Shown here one piece after another: positions 42,800 to 52,087 of a stretch of 64,000 bases of DNA (positions within the stretch are counted from its first letter, which is position 1; each line of letters opens with the position of its first letter). Made by a program: the position numbers and the translations under genes. This DNA is from Candidatus Ornithomonoglobus merdipullorum (GTDB taxonomy: Bacteria; Bacillota; Clostridia; UBA1381), in contig DVNB01000083.1 in assembly GCA_018714695.1 (NCBI GenBank), positions 21,903-85,902 of the forward strand. Direction: 5' to 3'. The notes beneath the pieces are model-generated. The model was not told where the DNA came from and did no database searches. It saw only the letters and a list, made by a program, of their open reading frames with translations.

Positions 42800-42838
42800 G
42801 TAACAGTTCATGAAAATGTACTTTTTTTCAGCCCCCTA

Positions 42839-42892
42839 TTGACAAACCGTTATAAGTGTGATACACTTATAACAGTGTTATATAACATTGTT
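42839..42892 (+). promoter_or_regulatory. Promoter and TetR operators of the efflux operon
   Basis: TTGACA (42839-42844), a 17-bp spacer and TACACT (42862-42867). A 25-bp perfect palindrome (42849-42873; arms gttataagtgt/acacttataac) covers the spacer and -10. A second imperfect palindrome centred on gttatataac (42877-42886) follows. These are the likely operators of the TetR protein downstream. Confidence 0.8.
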
Positions 42893-42911
42893 ACATCATG
42901 GAGGACAGCCG

Positions 42912-43529
42912 ATGGAAGAAAACGAAAATACAACGCTTCGCGCCATTACCGAGGCGGCAAAGACTGAGTTTTCCGAAAAGGGCTTCCGCGGAGCATCTCT
43001 CAGGAATATCGTGAAAAAGGCGAATGTGACGACAGGCGCTTTTTACGGGTATTTCAAAAGCAAGGAGGAGCTCTTTGACGCGCTTGTGGGAGAGCAGGCG
43101 GAGCATATGATGAATACGTATATACGTGCTCAGGAAAGCTTCGCGGCTCTTACCCCCGAGGAGCAGCTTGCGGGCGTCGGGGGCGTCTCGGGAGAGTGTA
43201 TGGACGAGATACTCGAATACATCTATCGCTATCCCGTTGAGACGAAGCTGATACTGTGCTGCTCGGAAGGGACAAAATACGAGAATTTTGTTCACGAGAT
43301 GGTCGAGATCGAGGCTGAGGCAACGCACAAATTCAACAGTGTGCTGCAGGATCTAGGCATAGAGTCAAGACTGTTGAATCCCAAGCTTGAGCATATACTC
43401 ATAAGCGGGATGTTTGCGGCGTATTTTGAGATGATAATACATGATATGCCGTATGACGAGGCGCGCGGATACCTGAAGGAGCTAAGAACGTTTTACACTG
43501 CGGGATGGCAGAGCATAATGGGCTTTTAA
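42912..43529 (+). CDS. TetR-family repressor
   Basis: A 205-residue regulator. The N-terminal TetR helix-turn-helix is AITEAAKTEFSEKGFRGASL, then RNIVKKANVTTGAFYGYFKS and KEELFDAL. The C-terminal helical domain is the ligand and dimer part; the ligand is unknown. ATG 42912 follows ggagg by seven bases. It precedes a pair of ABC exporters, with an operator over its own promoter, so it probably represses the whole unit until an exported compound binds it. Confidence 0.94.
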   Translation: MEENENTTLRAITEAAKTEFSEKGFRGASLRNIVKKANVTTGAFYGYFKSKEELFDALVGEQAEHMMNTYIRAQESFAALTPEEQLAGVGGVSGECMDEILEYIYRYPVETKLILCCSEGTKYENFVHEMVEIEAEATHKFNSVLQDLGIESRLLNPKLEHILISGMFAAYFEMIIHDMPYDEARGYLKELRTFYTAGWQSIMGF

Positions 43530-43540
43530 AGCCCGTTTTT
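43520..43540 (+). terminator. Weak terminator at the end of tetR
   Basis: A stem gggctt/aagccc with a tta loop, overlapping the tetR stop codon and followed by g and TTTTT. It may reduce read-through into the ABC genes. Confidence 0.6.
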
Positions 43541-43587
43541 ATCGGCTATGGGTTAGCATAAACTAATCAACAAAAGGAGGGCTTAAC

Positions 43588-45360
43588 TTGAAAAAGAAAA
43601 GTGATCTGTCAAGGCTCATGCAGTATGCCGGGGGACACAGATACCTTACATATTCCTCGTGGATACTGTCGGTCCTGAGCGCGCTTCTGGCGCTCGTGCC
43701 GTTTGTATATATATGGATGATAATACGAGAGGTATTAAATGCCGCTCCCGACTACGGGAGCGCGCAGGGACTGACGTTTTACGGCTGGATGGCGGTCGCC
43801 TTTGCGGTGCTGTCGGTGATCGTGTACATCTCGGCGCTCATGTGCTCGCACATCTCGGCGTTTCGCGTGTCGGCAAATATGCGGCGTGACTGTATGCGGC
43901 ATATCGTAAAGCTGCCGATAGGCACGGTCGAGAGCATCGGCAGCGGCAAGCTGCGCAAGATCGTGACCGATTCGAGTGCGGCGACCGAGACGTATCTCGC
44001 GCACCGGCTCCCGGATAAGGCGGGAGCGATTGCCACGCCAATAGGGCTTCTGGCGCTGCTTCTGATATTCGACTGGCGGCTCGGGCTTCTGAGCCTTATC
44101 CCCGTGATCCTCGGCTTTCTCATCATGACAAAGATGACCGGCTCGAGGATGGAGGCGAAGATGAAGGAGTACCAGGACGCGCTTGCCGATATGTCAAACG
44201 AGGCGGTGGAATACGTGCGCGGCGTTCCTGTCGTAAAGACGTTCGGTCAGACGGTATTTTCATTCAAGCGGTTCAAGGGCTCGATCGACCGCTATGAGAA
44301 ATGGGTAATAGCGTACACAAAAGATCTCAGGATGCCGATGATGATCTATACCACGGCGATAAACGCTGTATTTGCGTTCCTGATAGCGGGCGGGATAATA
44401 TTCACGCGCGGGGGCGTCACAAACGAGCTGCTGCTGAATCTTTTGTTCTATGTGATAATAACGCCCGTGATATCCACGACGCTTACGAAGATCATGTTCA
44501 TGAGCGAGGATTCGATGATAGTGGCGGACGCGATAAAGCGTGTTGACAGCGTGCTTGACGCCGCGCCGCTTTCGGAGACGGGAGCGCCTAAAACACCGCG
44601 TGACAATTCGGTGCGGCTCAGGAACGTGAGCTACAGCTACGACGGCATAAAGGACGCGCTGCATAATGTGTCGCTTTATATAAAGCCGGGCGAGACGGCG
44701 GCGTTTGTGGGACCCTCGGGCGGCGGAAAATCGACGCTTGCAAGCCTCATATCACGGTTCTTCGATCCCGTGAGCGGCAGCGTTGAGATTGGCGGCACGG
44801 ACATACGGGATATCAGGAAGGAAGAGCTTATGGATATGGTCTCGTTCGTGTTCCAGGACAGCAGGCTGATAAAGACATCGATCCTTGAAAACGTGAGGAT
44901 GGCAAAGCCCGGCGCGTCAAGGGAGGAGGTTATGCAGGCACTTCTGGCGGCGCAGTGCGGCGACATCATAGAAAAGCTGCCGAACGGGATAGATACCGTG
45001 ATAGGCGCAAAGGGCGTGTATCTGTCGGGCGGCGAGCAGCAGAGGATAGCGATAGCGAGAGCAATGCTAAAAAACGCGCCGATACTGATACTTGACGAGG
45101 CGACCGCGTTTGCCGATCCCGATAACGAGGTACTGGTCCAGAGGGCGTTTACGGAGATGGCGAAAAACAGAACGGTTATCATGATAGCGCACAGGCTTAC
45201 GACCGTGCGGAATGCCGACAGGATCTACGTCCTGAAGGACGGGGAAATAGAGGAGAGCGGCAGCCATGGCGAGCTTGTAGAAAAGGGCGGGCTTTACAGC
45301 CGCATGTGGAACGATTATCAGACTTCGGTCAACTGGAAGGTAGGTGCAAAAAATGCTTAA
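43588..45360 (+). CDS. ABC exporter, permease/ATPase half-transporter (first of pair)
   Basis: A 590-residue half-transporter: six-helix type-1 exporter domain (residues about 20-310) and an ATPase with GPSGGGKST, FVFQDSRL, LSGGEQQRIAIARAM, ILILDEATAFADPDNE and the H-loop IAHRLTTV. It starts at TTG 43588, which has aaaggagg at ideal spacing; the next ATG (43618) would remove the amphipathic N-terminus. It overlaps the second half-transporter by eight bases. The pair should act as a heterodimeric exporter of a hydrophobic compound under TetR control. Confidence 0.93.
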   Translation: MKKKSDLSRLMQYAGGHRYLTYSSWILSVLSALLALVPFVYIWMIIREVLNAAPDYGSAQGLTFYGWMAVAFAVLSVIVYISALMCSHISAFRVSANMRRDCMRHIVKLPIGTVESIGSGKLRKIVTDSSAATETYLAHRLPDKAGAIATPIGLLALLLIFDWRLGLLSLIPVILGFLIMTKMTGSRMEAKMKEYQDALADMSNEAVEYVRGVPVVKTFGQTVFSFKRFKGSIDRYEKWVIAYTKDLRMPMMIYTTAINAVFAFLIAGGIIFTRGGVTNELLLNLLFYVIITPVISTTLTKIMFMSEDSMIVADAIKRVDSVLDAAPLSETGAPKTPRDNSVRLRNVSYSYDGIKDALHNVSLYIKPGETAAFVGPSGGGKSTLASLISRFFDPVSGSVEIGGTDIRDIRKEELMDMVSFVFQDSRLIKTSILENVRMAKPGASREEVMQALLAAQCGDIIEKLPNGIDTVIGAKGVYLSGGEQQRIAIARAMLKNAPILILDEATAFADPDNEVLVQRAFTEMAKNRTVIMIAHRLTTVRNADRIYVLKDGEIEESGSHGELVEKGGLYSRMWNDYQTSVNWKVGAKNA

Positions 45361-47083
45361 AAGGATACAAAGACGGTTCGCCCTATCGGAGCAGGGCGCG
45401 AAGGATCTTATAAAGGGGTGCATAGCATGCGCGGTGCAGAACATCTCGTTTATGGCTCCGGTGGGACTGCTGTATTACTTTGTATGCGATATGCTTGAGG
45501 GCGGCGTGAGCGGCTCGCAGGCCGCAGTGTATACAGCGGGCTGTGTCGTATGCCTGCTGTTCATATTCGGCGCCGCTTGGTTCCAGTACAACGGAACGTA
45601 TCTTGCGACATACGTTGAAAGCGGCGTGCGGCGGATCTCGCTTGCGGAAAAGCTCAGGAAGATCCCGCTCTCGTTTTTCGGAAAAAAGGATCTTGCCGAT
45701 CTTACGAATTCCATAATGAGCGACTGCGCGACGCTTGAGACTGCGTTTTCACACTACGTTCCCGCGCTTTTCGGCTCGATAATATCAACGATCCTTATCG
45801 CGGTAGGACTTTTCACATTCGATTGGCGGATGGCTGCGGCGGCTGTATGGGTGCTGCCGATAGCGTTTGCAGTTGTGATCTTTTCGGCAAGGGTGCAGAA
45901 TTATTTCGGCAGAAAGCAGATGAGCGCGAAGATCGACCTTGAGGAGGGCGTCCAGGAGTGCATCGAGACGCTGCGGGATCTGAGGTCAAACAATTCCGAG
46001 GACGATTATCTTGCCGGGCTCGATAAGAAGATAAGGGCTGTCGAGGTGCGGCATATAAAATCGGAGCTGGCGACGGCGCTGTTTGTGGTGAGCGCAAGTT
46101 TGATACTGCGTCTGGGTATAGCTACCGTCGCACTGGTCGGCTCTGTGCTGCTTGTAGGAGGTACTCTGGGCGTACCCACGTTTTTCATGTTCCTGCTCGT
46201 GGCGTCAAGGCTGTATGAGCCGCTTGAGGGCGCGCTTCAGAACCTCGCGGCTGTCATCTCGACGAATACGAATATAGAGAGGATGAACGAGATACTTGAC
46301 CATCCCGTTCAGACCGGCGCGTATAAGGTCGGCAACCGCGGCTGCGATATAGAGTTCAAAAACGTTGCCTTTTCGTATAACAGCGGTGAGAAGGTTCTGA
46401 AAGACGTATCGTTTACGGCAAAGCAGGGCGAGGTGACTGCGCTCGTGGGGCCGTCGGGAGGCGGCAAAACGACTGTATCGAGACTTGCGGCGCGTTTCTG
46501 GGATATCGACAGCGGCAGGATAACGATAGGCGGCGCAGACGTTTCAAAGGTGGATCCGGAAACGCTCCTGTCGCTGTATTCGATAGTGTTCCAGGACGTC
46601 ACGCTGTTCAACAACACGATAATGGAAAATATCCGCATCGGCAAAAAGGACGCGGCGGACGAGGAGGTCATCGCGGCGGCGAAGCTTGCAAACTGCGATG
46701 AGTTCGCGGAAAAGCTGCCGGCGGGGTATAACAGCATGATAGGCGAAAACGGCTGCGAGCTCTCTGGAGGCGAGCGGCAGCGGATCTCGATAGCGAGAGC
46801 GTTTCTGAAAAACGCCCCGGTGATACTGCTTGACGAGGCTACCGCATCGCTTGACGTGGAGAACGAAACGCTCATCCAGACGGCGCTCTCAAGGCTCATA
46901 AAGGATAAGACGGTGCTCGTAATAGCGCACAGGATGAGGACCGTGAGCGGCGCCGATAAGATAGTGGTGCTCGCGGACGGAGTTGTAAAGGAGCAGGGAA
47001 CGCCGGCGGAGCTTATGGAAAAGCGCGGCATATTCCGACGCATGGTAGAGCTGCAGAAGGAGAGCGGCAGCTGGAGTCTGTGA
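45353..47083 (+). CDS. ABC exporter, permease/ATPase half-transporter (second of pair)
   Basis: A 576-residue half-transporter with six membrane helices and an ATPase: GPSGGGKTT, SIVFQDVTLFNNTIMENI, LSGGERQRISIARAF, VILLDEATASLDVENE and IAHRMRTV. Both partners keep the catalytic Glu after Walker B and a canonical LSGGE signature, so neither ATP site looks degenerate by these motifs. ATG 45353 is used; it lies inside the end of the first gene. Substrate unknown; multidrug or peptide-like compounds are the usual cargo. Confidence 0.93.
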   Translation: MLKRIQRRFALSEQGAKDLIKGCIACAVQNISFMAPVGLLYYFVCDMLEGGVSGSQAAVYTAGCVVCLLFIFGAAWFQYNGTYLATYVESGVRRISLAEKLRKIPLSFFGKKDLADLTNSIMSDCATLETAFSHYVPALFGSIISTILIAVGLFTFDWRMAAAAVWVLPIAFAVVIFSARVQNYFGRKQMSAKIDLEEGVQECIETLRDLRSNNSEDDYLAGLDKKIRAVEVRHIKSELATALFVVSASLILRLGIATVALVGSVLLVGGTLGVPTFFMFLLVASRLYEPLEGALQNLAAVISTNTNIERMNEILDHPVQTGAYKVGNRGCDIEFKNVAFSYNSGEKVLKDVSFTAKQGEVTALVGPSGGGKTTVSRLAARFWDIDSGRITIGGADVSKVDPETLLSLYSIVFQDVTLFNNTIMENIRIGKKDAADEEVIAAAKLANCDEFAEKLPAGYNSMIGENGCELSGGERQRISIARAFLKNAPVILLDEATASLDVENETLIQTALSRLIKDKTVLVIAHRMRTVSGADKIVVLADGVVKEQGTPAELMEKRGIFRRMVELQKESGSWSL

Positions 47084-47154
47084 TACAGTTGCATTTTTGA
47101 AACATTTGCGGAATAACGCGGTTCTTGTCAGATCTTTTTTGTATAAATATGTAC

Positions 47155-47183
47155 TTGCGATTTTTCCTCGTATATTGTATAAT
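47155..47183 (+). promoter_or_regulatory. Promoter of the aminotransferase-GH28 unit
   Basis: TTGCGA (47155-47160), a 17-bp spacer and TATAAT (47178-47183). Confidence 0.65.
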
Positions 47184-47249
47184 ATATAGTTGTATCATAA
47201 AGCGGGGGGAGAAAAAACGCCCGTAGATTTTAAGGAGGAAGGATCATAT

Positions 47250-48533
47250 ATGTCATACAGTGAAATGACGACTGCGGAGCTTAACGGGCTCCGGGAGCAG
47301 CTTCTTGCGGCTTACGAGGAAAAGAAGGGACTTGGGCTGAACCTGAGCATGGCGCGCGGAAAGCCGTCAAAGGAACAGCTCGATCTGTCGATGCCGATGT
47401 TCAGCATCGTGAATGAAAACACGCCGATGGTCGGAGAGGACGGAATGGATTTCCGTAATTACGGTGTGCTTTCGGGCATCAAGGAGGCAAAGAGACTTTT
47501 CGCGCAGATACTTGAGGTGGAGCCGGAGAATATCGTTATCTACGGAAACGCGTCGCTCAATCTCATGTATGATACGGTAGCGCGCGCATTCGTGCGCGGC
47601 GTGCTCGGTTCAACACCGTGGTGCAAGCTCGATAAGGTGAAGTTCCTCTGCCCGGTACCGGGATATGACAGACACTTCACGATCTGTGAGTTCTTCGGTA
47701 TCGAGATGATAAATGTGCCGATGGACGAGAACGGCCCGGATATGGATATGGTAGAAAAGCTTGTGAGCGAGGATCCGGCTGTAAAGGGTATCTGGTGTGT
47801 GCCGATGTATTCAAATCCGACAGGCATCACCTACAGTGACGAGGTAGTAAAACGTTTTGCAAACCTCAAGCCGGCGGCAGAGGATTTTAGGATCTACTGG
47901 GATAATGCATACTGCATCCATCACCTGTATGCCGACAAGCAGGCAAAGCTTTTGAACATCGTTGACGAGTGCCGCAAGGCAGGCAACGAGGATATGGTAT
48001 ATGAGTTCTGCTCGACCTCAAAGGTAACGTTCGCGGGCGCGGGCATCTCGGCACTTGCGGCATCGGAGAAAAACATAAAGTCGATCGTTGATATGATGAA
48101 CGCGCAGATCATAAGCTTTGACAAGACAAATCAGCTCCGTCACGCGCTGTTCTTCCCGGATATGTATGCACTCAAGGCGCATATGATGAAGCATGCGGAC
48201 ATAATGCGTCCGAAGTTTGAGGGCGTGCTTGAAATGCTCGATAAAGAGCTGGGCGATGCAGGCGTTGCGTCATGGACACGTCCGCTCGGCGGTTATTTCA
48301 TCAGCTTCGACGCGATGGAAGGCTGCGCGAAAAAGATCGTTTCAATGTGCAAGGATGCCGGCATAGTTATGACCGGTGCCGGGGCGGCTTATCCGTACGG
48401 CAAGGACCCGAAGGATTCGAATATCAGAATAGCTCCGTCATTCCCGTCAAAGGATGAGCTTATGCAGGCGTGCGAGATATTCGTGATCTGTGTAAAGATA
48501 GTAAGCATAGAAAAGATACTTGAAACGAGATAA
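47250..48533 (+). CDS. Class I/II aminotransferase (aspartate aminotransferase-like)
   Basis: A 427-residue PLP enzyme of the subgroup that begins with LNLSMARGKPSKEQLDLSMP. Substrate and PLP contacts: NASLNLMYD, CPVPGYDRHF, PMYSNPTGITYS and IYWDNAYCIHHL. Schiff-base Lys258 lies in STSKVTFAGAGIS. RIAPSFPS is near the C-terminus. It probably transfers the amino group between aspartate-like donors and 2-oxoglutarate. ATG 47250 has aaggagg. The stop overlaps the start of the GH28-like gene (TAATG), so the two are translationally coupled, although no common pathway is obvious. Confidence 0.92.
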   Translation: MSYSEMTTAELNGLREQLLAAYEEKKGLGLNLSMARGKPSKEQLDLSMPMFSIVNENTPMVGEDGMDFRNYGVLSGIKEAKRLFAQILEVEPENIVIYGNASLNLMYDTVARAFVRGVLGSTPWCKLDKVKFLCPVPGYDRHFTICEFFGIEMINVPMDENGPDMDMVEKLVSEDPAVKGIWCVPMYSNPTGITYSDEVVKRFANLKPAAEDFRIYWDNAYCIHHLYADKQAKLLNIVDECRKAGNEDMVYEFCSTSKVTFAGAGISALAASEKNIKSIVDMMNAQIISFDKTNQLRHALFFPDMYALKAHMMKHADIMRPKFEGVLEMLDKELGDAGVASWTRPLGGYFISFDAMEGCAKKIVSMCKDAGIVMTGAGAAYPYGKDPKDSNIRIAPSFPSKDELMQACEIFVICVKIVSIEKILETR

Positions 48534-49789
48534 TGAAAGAAAGAGAATTTTTCCCTGACGGCACACCCGTTGACGAATGGTTTTACAGAACGGAAATATC
48601 GCGCCCCGAAATGCTCGGGACGCGGTACGTCATCACGGAGCACGGCGTTTCGGATGACGGAAGGATATACACGGAGGAGATACAGAGCCTGATCGATACT
48701 GCTGCGGAAAACGGCGGCGGTGTTATTGTGGTGCCGGAGGGAACGTATCTCACGGGCGCCCTGTTTTTCAAGCAGGGCGTTCATCTTTGTGTGGAAAAGG
48801 GCGGCGTCCTGAAGGGCAGCGACGATATTTCCGATTATCCGGTAAGGATGACGCGCATAGAAGGGGAGACCTGCCGGTATTTCACGGCGCTCATAAACGC
48901 GGAGGATGTTGACGGATTCACTCTGTGCGGTGAAGGGATGATAGACGGAAACGGGCTGAGGTCATGGAAAGCCTTTTGGCTGCGCAGGGAATGGAATCCC
49001 GACTGCACGAACAAGGATGAGCAGCGCCCAAGGCTCATTTACATAGCTAACAGCAAAAATGTAACGATAGCGGGACTGCGCCTTTGCAACTCGCATTTCT
49101 GGACTACGCATATATACAAATGCAGCCGTGTGCGGTATCTCGGCTGTGACATATACTCACCGGCGTCGCCCGTTCCGGCACCCAGCACCGATGCGATAGA
49201 CATAGACGCGTGCACTGACGTGCTTATAAAGAACTGCCGCTTTGAGGTGAATGACGATGCGGTGGTCCTAAAGGGCGGAAAAGGTCCGTGGGCTGACACA
49301 ATGCCGGAGAACGGTCCGAATGAACGGATCATAATAGAGGACTGTGATTACGGCTTTTGTCACGGATGTCTCACATGCGGCTCTGAGTGCGTGCATGCGA
49401 AAAATGTGATCATGAGAAGGATAAGGGTTAACGGAGCGTACAATCTGCTGTGGCTCAAGGCACGGCCCGACACTCCGCAAAGGTACGAGCATATCAGTGT
49501 GGAGGATGTGACAGGCAGAGCCGGCAGTTTCCTGAATGTGTACCGGTGGACGCAGTTTTACGATCTCAAGGGCAGGGAGGACACGCCGCTCACATATATA
49601 GACGGCATCACCATGAGCCGCTGCAAGGCAGAGTGTGTGCGGTTCATCGATGCTGAGCCGGATCCGGAGCGCGTCGCGCTCTCGAATATCGCGCTTAAGG
49701 AGCTGGATATAAAAGTAAAGGATTGCGATAGCGTCAGGCTCACACTTCCGGGCATAAGTGCGGAAAATGTGGATGTTGAGACGATATAA
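48533..49789 (+). CDS. GH28-family (polygalacturonase-like) glycosidase, cytoplasmic
   Basis: A 418-residue right-handed beta-helix protein with no signal peptide. Pectate-lyase-like start: GVSDDGRIYTEEIQSLIDTA, and GGGVIVVPEGTYLTG. GH28 catalytic region: STDAIDIDAC for NTDGxD, NDDAVVLKGG for the DD pair, FCHGCLTCGSE in the place of GHG, and LWLKARP for the RIK-type element. Most acid residues are conserved, but the GHG motif is CHG. Intracellular GH28 enzymes typically release galacturonate or rhamnose from imported oligosaccharides. Coupled to the aminotransferase upstream; terminator follows. Confidence 0.88.
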   Translation: MKEREFFPDGTPVDEWFYRTEISRPEMLGTRYVITEHGVSDDGRIYTEEIQSLIDTAAENGGGVIVVPEGTYLTGALFFKQGVHLCVEKGGVLKGSDDISDYPVRMTRIEGETCRYFTALINAEDVDGFTLCGEGMIDGNGLRSWKAFWLRREWNPDCTNKDEQRPRLIYIANSKNVTIAGLRLCNSHFWTTHIYKCSRVRYLGCDIYSPASPVPAPSTDAIDIDACTDVLIKNCRFEVNDDAVVLKGGKGPWADTMPENGPNERIIIEDCDYGFCHGCLTCGSECVHAKNVIMRRIRVNGAYNLLWLKARPDTPQRYEHISVEDVTGRAGSFLNVYRWTQFYDLKGREDTPLTYIDGITMSRCKAECVRFIDAEPDPERVALSNIALKELDIKVKDCDSVRLTLPGISAENVDVETI

Positions 49790-49791
49790 AT

Positions 49792-49831
49792 AAACGGACA
49801 CGGCGAGCGTAATGCTGCAGTGTCCGTTTTT
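49792..49831 (+). terminator. Terminator of the aminotransferase-GH28 unit
   Basis: A 10-bp stem aaacggacac (49792-49801) / gtgtccgttt (49820-49829), followed by further T. Confidence 0.85.
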
Positions 49832-49852
49832 CTTGTGATGCATAAAAAAATA

Positions 49853-50115
49853 AACCACCTGCTATGCAGGTGAGTTCCCAAACAGCTTTAGCTTTAAGTA
49901 TAATAAACATTGTAATTAAAATATGCTAAAGTAAAATCATTTTATATAAAAATAAAATTTTAAAAATTAAAAGGTAATACGAATGAATGTGTATAGCTAT
50001 TTTAATAGCTGCAGTGCGATTTATGCAAAAGTTATTATATTCAATGCGCTTGCAAGCGCATCCAGCAAAAGCCCCTTATAGGGGCAGAGCAAGCCGCCGG
50101 CTAAGCCGGCGGTCT
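49853..50115. mobile_element. Probable non-autonomous IS200/IS605-type element
   Basis: A 260-base, largely AT-rich non-coding block bordered by hairpins. At the left: cacctgc/gcaggtg (49856-49872). Internally: agctat/atagct (49995-50010) and an 18-bp palindrome (50044-50061). At the right: gcccc/ggggc (50071-50085) and ccgccggc/gccggcgg (50094-50112), followed by tcttgactg. Subterminal hairpins without inverted-repeat ends or target duplication are typical of IS200/IS605 ends and their palindrome-associated MITEs. No TnpA or TnpB is encoded. This is a structural match, not a sequence identification. Confidence 0.45.
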
Positions 50116-50157
50116 TGACTGCTTATAAAAGCCGTTTGTGGTATTATGCCGTAGCTG

Positions 50158-51431
50158 TTATCTATGCGCCGACTGCACTATGGACCTCAGATCAGCCGCA
50201 TACTGCGTGTCTGTCGTGTCAGCGTCTATATAGAGCCATATCATCACGTTGTCATTGGGTGATATGTAGAGCTCAAATGCATCTCCCGGCTCTATATCCT
50301 CGGAAAACACCTCATCCTTCACTTTCAGGAATTCTATACCGTTTATGTTCACAGTTTCAGTCATCTCCGCAAACTCAGCAGGATCTTCCTCAGAAAAGAA
50401 TGCTTCATCCTCGGTGTTGGACATGATCATGAGCATAGAACCGGTGCTGAGAGCGCCTACGAACAGACCATCCGGTATTACGCGGCCGGCACTTTCGGCT
50501 GGTTTTACAAGTGGTCCCGGTACCGTAAATTTCAGTCCGCCCACAGTAAAATCCTTGGGCTCGGCATCGGGCTCAAGCAATTCTGTTTCCGAGATATCAT
50601 GCGCGTCATCTCCGGGATCGGACAGCCTTAGGCTGTCAAGTATCATGTACATGCTTTCCTTTGCCTTTGCTTTGAAACTTTCAGGTAGCGATTCAAAATC
50701 ATATTCATATGAATCAGTGCTCACAGTAAAAACATACAAATTACCGAAATCTTCAACATAGAATTCCAATTCGTATGATAATGGATATTCACCTTCATAT
50801 GTAATGATGTCATATCCGTTATATGATACCTCTGTGAACTGAGGGATATCGATGTCTATACCTGCATATTCACTTGTAAATCTAACACGATCTATGATCT
50901 GTTCAAATGTTATATCCGCATATATTTTTGCTCTTACCTCTATCCCTTCGCCGTACTCATAGCCTGCCCATCCTCCGCGCCAATCATCATACGTATCCCA
51001 GCCGAGCGGGATATCAAACGAGATGCCAGGGCAGAAGCTTGTCATTTCCCACCTTGTACCGTCCTCGCTTATGTTTGAAACATCGTGCGCGCCGTCGGAA
51101 AATCCCACGGCAAAGCTGTCTATAACAGCGTTGAGCTGAGCGCGCGCTTCGGCTGTCGGATGTGAATATATCTCGCCCTGCACGATATATTTCCTGCCGT
51201 CGGCTCCGGTAAATACCTCTCTGCGCAGAAGATAGTCCTCAAGTCCGGTGGAGGAAGGCGATGTCGGATCTGCCGGGTCGATCCACGAACAAAGCCTATC
51301 CCGTACCTTATATCCACGATTGGTATGGGATCGCCGGAGTTCGTTTCAAGATCATTATAATATTCTGCGCCGGCCGCGGTGCCGAAAACAAGCGCGCCTG
51401 CGAGCAGCGCCGATGCTGTAAGTTTCTTCAT
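50158..51431 (-). pseudogene. Secreted protein of unknown function, interrupted by a frameshift
   Basis: It begins at ATG 51431 (RBS gggaggtg) with a signal peptide, KKLTASALLAGALVFGTAAG, then EYYNDLETNSGDPIPIV. A plausible continuation, RDRLCSWIDPADPTSPSSTG and LEDYLLRREVFTGADGRKY, then 341 residues from GTG 51183, is in another frame. The shift lies around 51300-51335. The main part holds two domains: an Asp/Glu-rich one (ISFDIPLGWDTYDDWRGGW... FEQIIDRVRFTSEYAG), and one starting FTVGGLKFTVPGPLV and ending LRSIVQSAHR. I do not recognise the family. The gene is either recently inactivated or carries a sequence error. Confidence 0.6.
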
Positions 51432-51547
51432 GATAACACCTCCCAAAATCTATACTGTATATACACATGATACCATACAACAAGGCGAGTGTCAATAAGT
51501 ATAATTGATAAATCTATTTGCTGAATTCACTAACCACAAAACGTACT

Positions 51548-51597
51548 AAAAAAACAGTTCCGAAAAATTCATTCAAATTTTTCGGAACTGTTTTTTT
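51548..51597. terminator. Strong bidirectional terminator after nrdG
   Basis: A perfect 22-bp stem (51548-51569 with 51576-51597), loop cattca, with A7 and T7 at its ends. It overlaps the nrdG stop codon. Confidence 0.9.
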
Positions 51598-52087
51598 ATT
51601 CGCACCAGAGCACCGGCTTGCCGAGTGCCAGGCTTTCCTTTACGTCTATGACCTTCTGGTTCGAGCTGCCCCGCCATGGAAGGTTCACATCCTTGAGCTC
51701 GTCAATGAACAGCCCGTCAACGAGCACATCCGTGTTTTTCATAAGCGGAAGATCCTTTACAGCAGCCCAGTCGTAGCCCGTGTATATCCAGACCGTCTTG
51801 TCCGGGAAGCTCGATTTCAGCCCGGCTATAAAATCCGTAAGCTCGGCTCTGTTCCTCGGAAGAAGGGGATCACCGCCCGAAAATGTTATCCCCGATATAT
51901 ACGGCTTTTTCAGCTCCTCGTATATCTCGTTTTTTGCCGCCTCGTCGAACGGCAGCCCGCCGTCCGGATCCCATGTCACGGGGTTCTGGCAGTTGGGGCA
52001 GTGGTGTTCACAGCCGGCGGTCCAGAGCACTACTCTGAGACCGTCGCCGTTTAGCATATCGTCTTTGGTTATGTTGTGGTAACGCAT
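51596..52087 (-). CDS. nrdG: Anaerobic ribonucleotide reductase activating protein (radical SAM)
   Basis: A 163-residue radical-SAM enzyme. The [4Fe-4S] motif C-x3-C-x2-C is in AGCEHHCPNC, the SAM-binding GGD in ITFSGGDPLLP. It abstracts a hydrogen to create the glycyl radical on NrdD. The start MRYHNITKDDMLNGDGLRVV is typical. Its ATG overlaps the last base of nrdD, so the two are translated together. Confidence 0.96.
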   Translation of the reverse strand: MRYHNITKDDMLNGDGLRVVLWTAGCEHHCPNCQNPVTWDPDGGLPFDEAAKNEIYEELKKPYISGITFSGGDPLLPRNRAELTDFIAGLKSSFPDKTVWIYTGYDWAAVKDLPLMKNTDVLVDGLFIDELKDVNLPWRGSSNQKVIDVKESLALGKPVLWCE

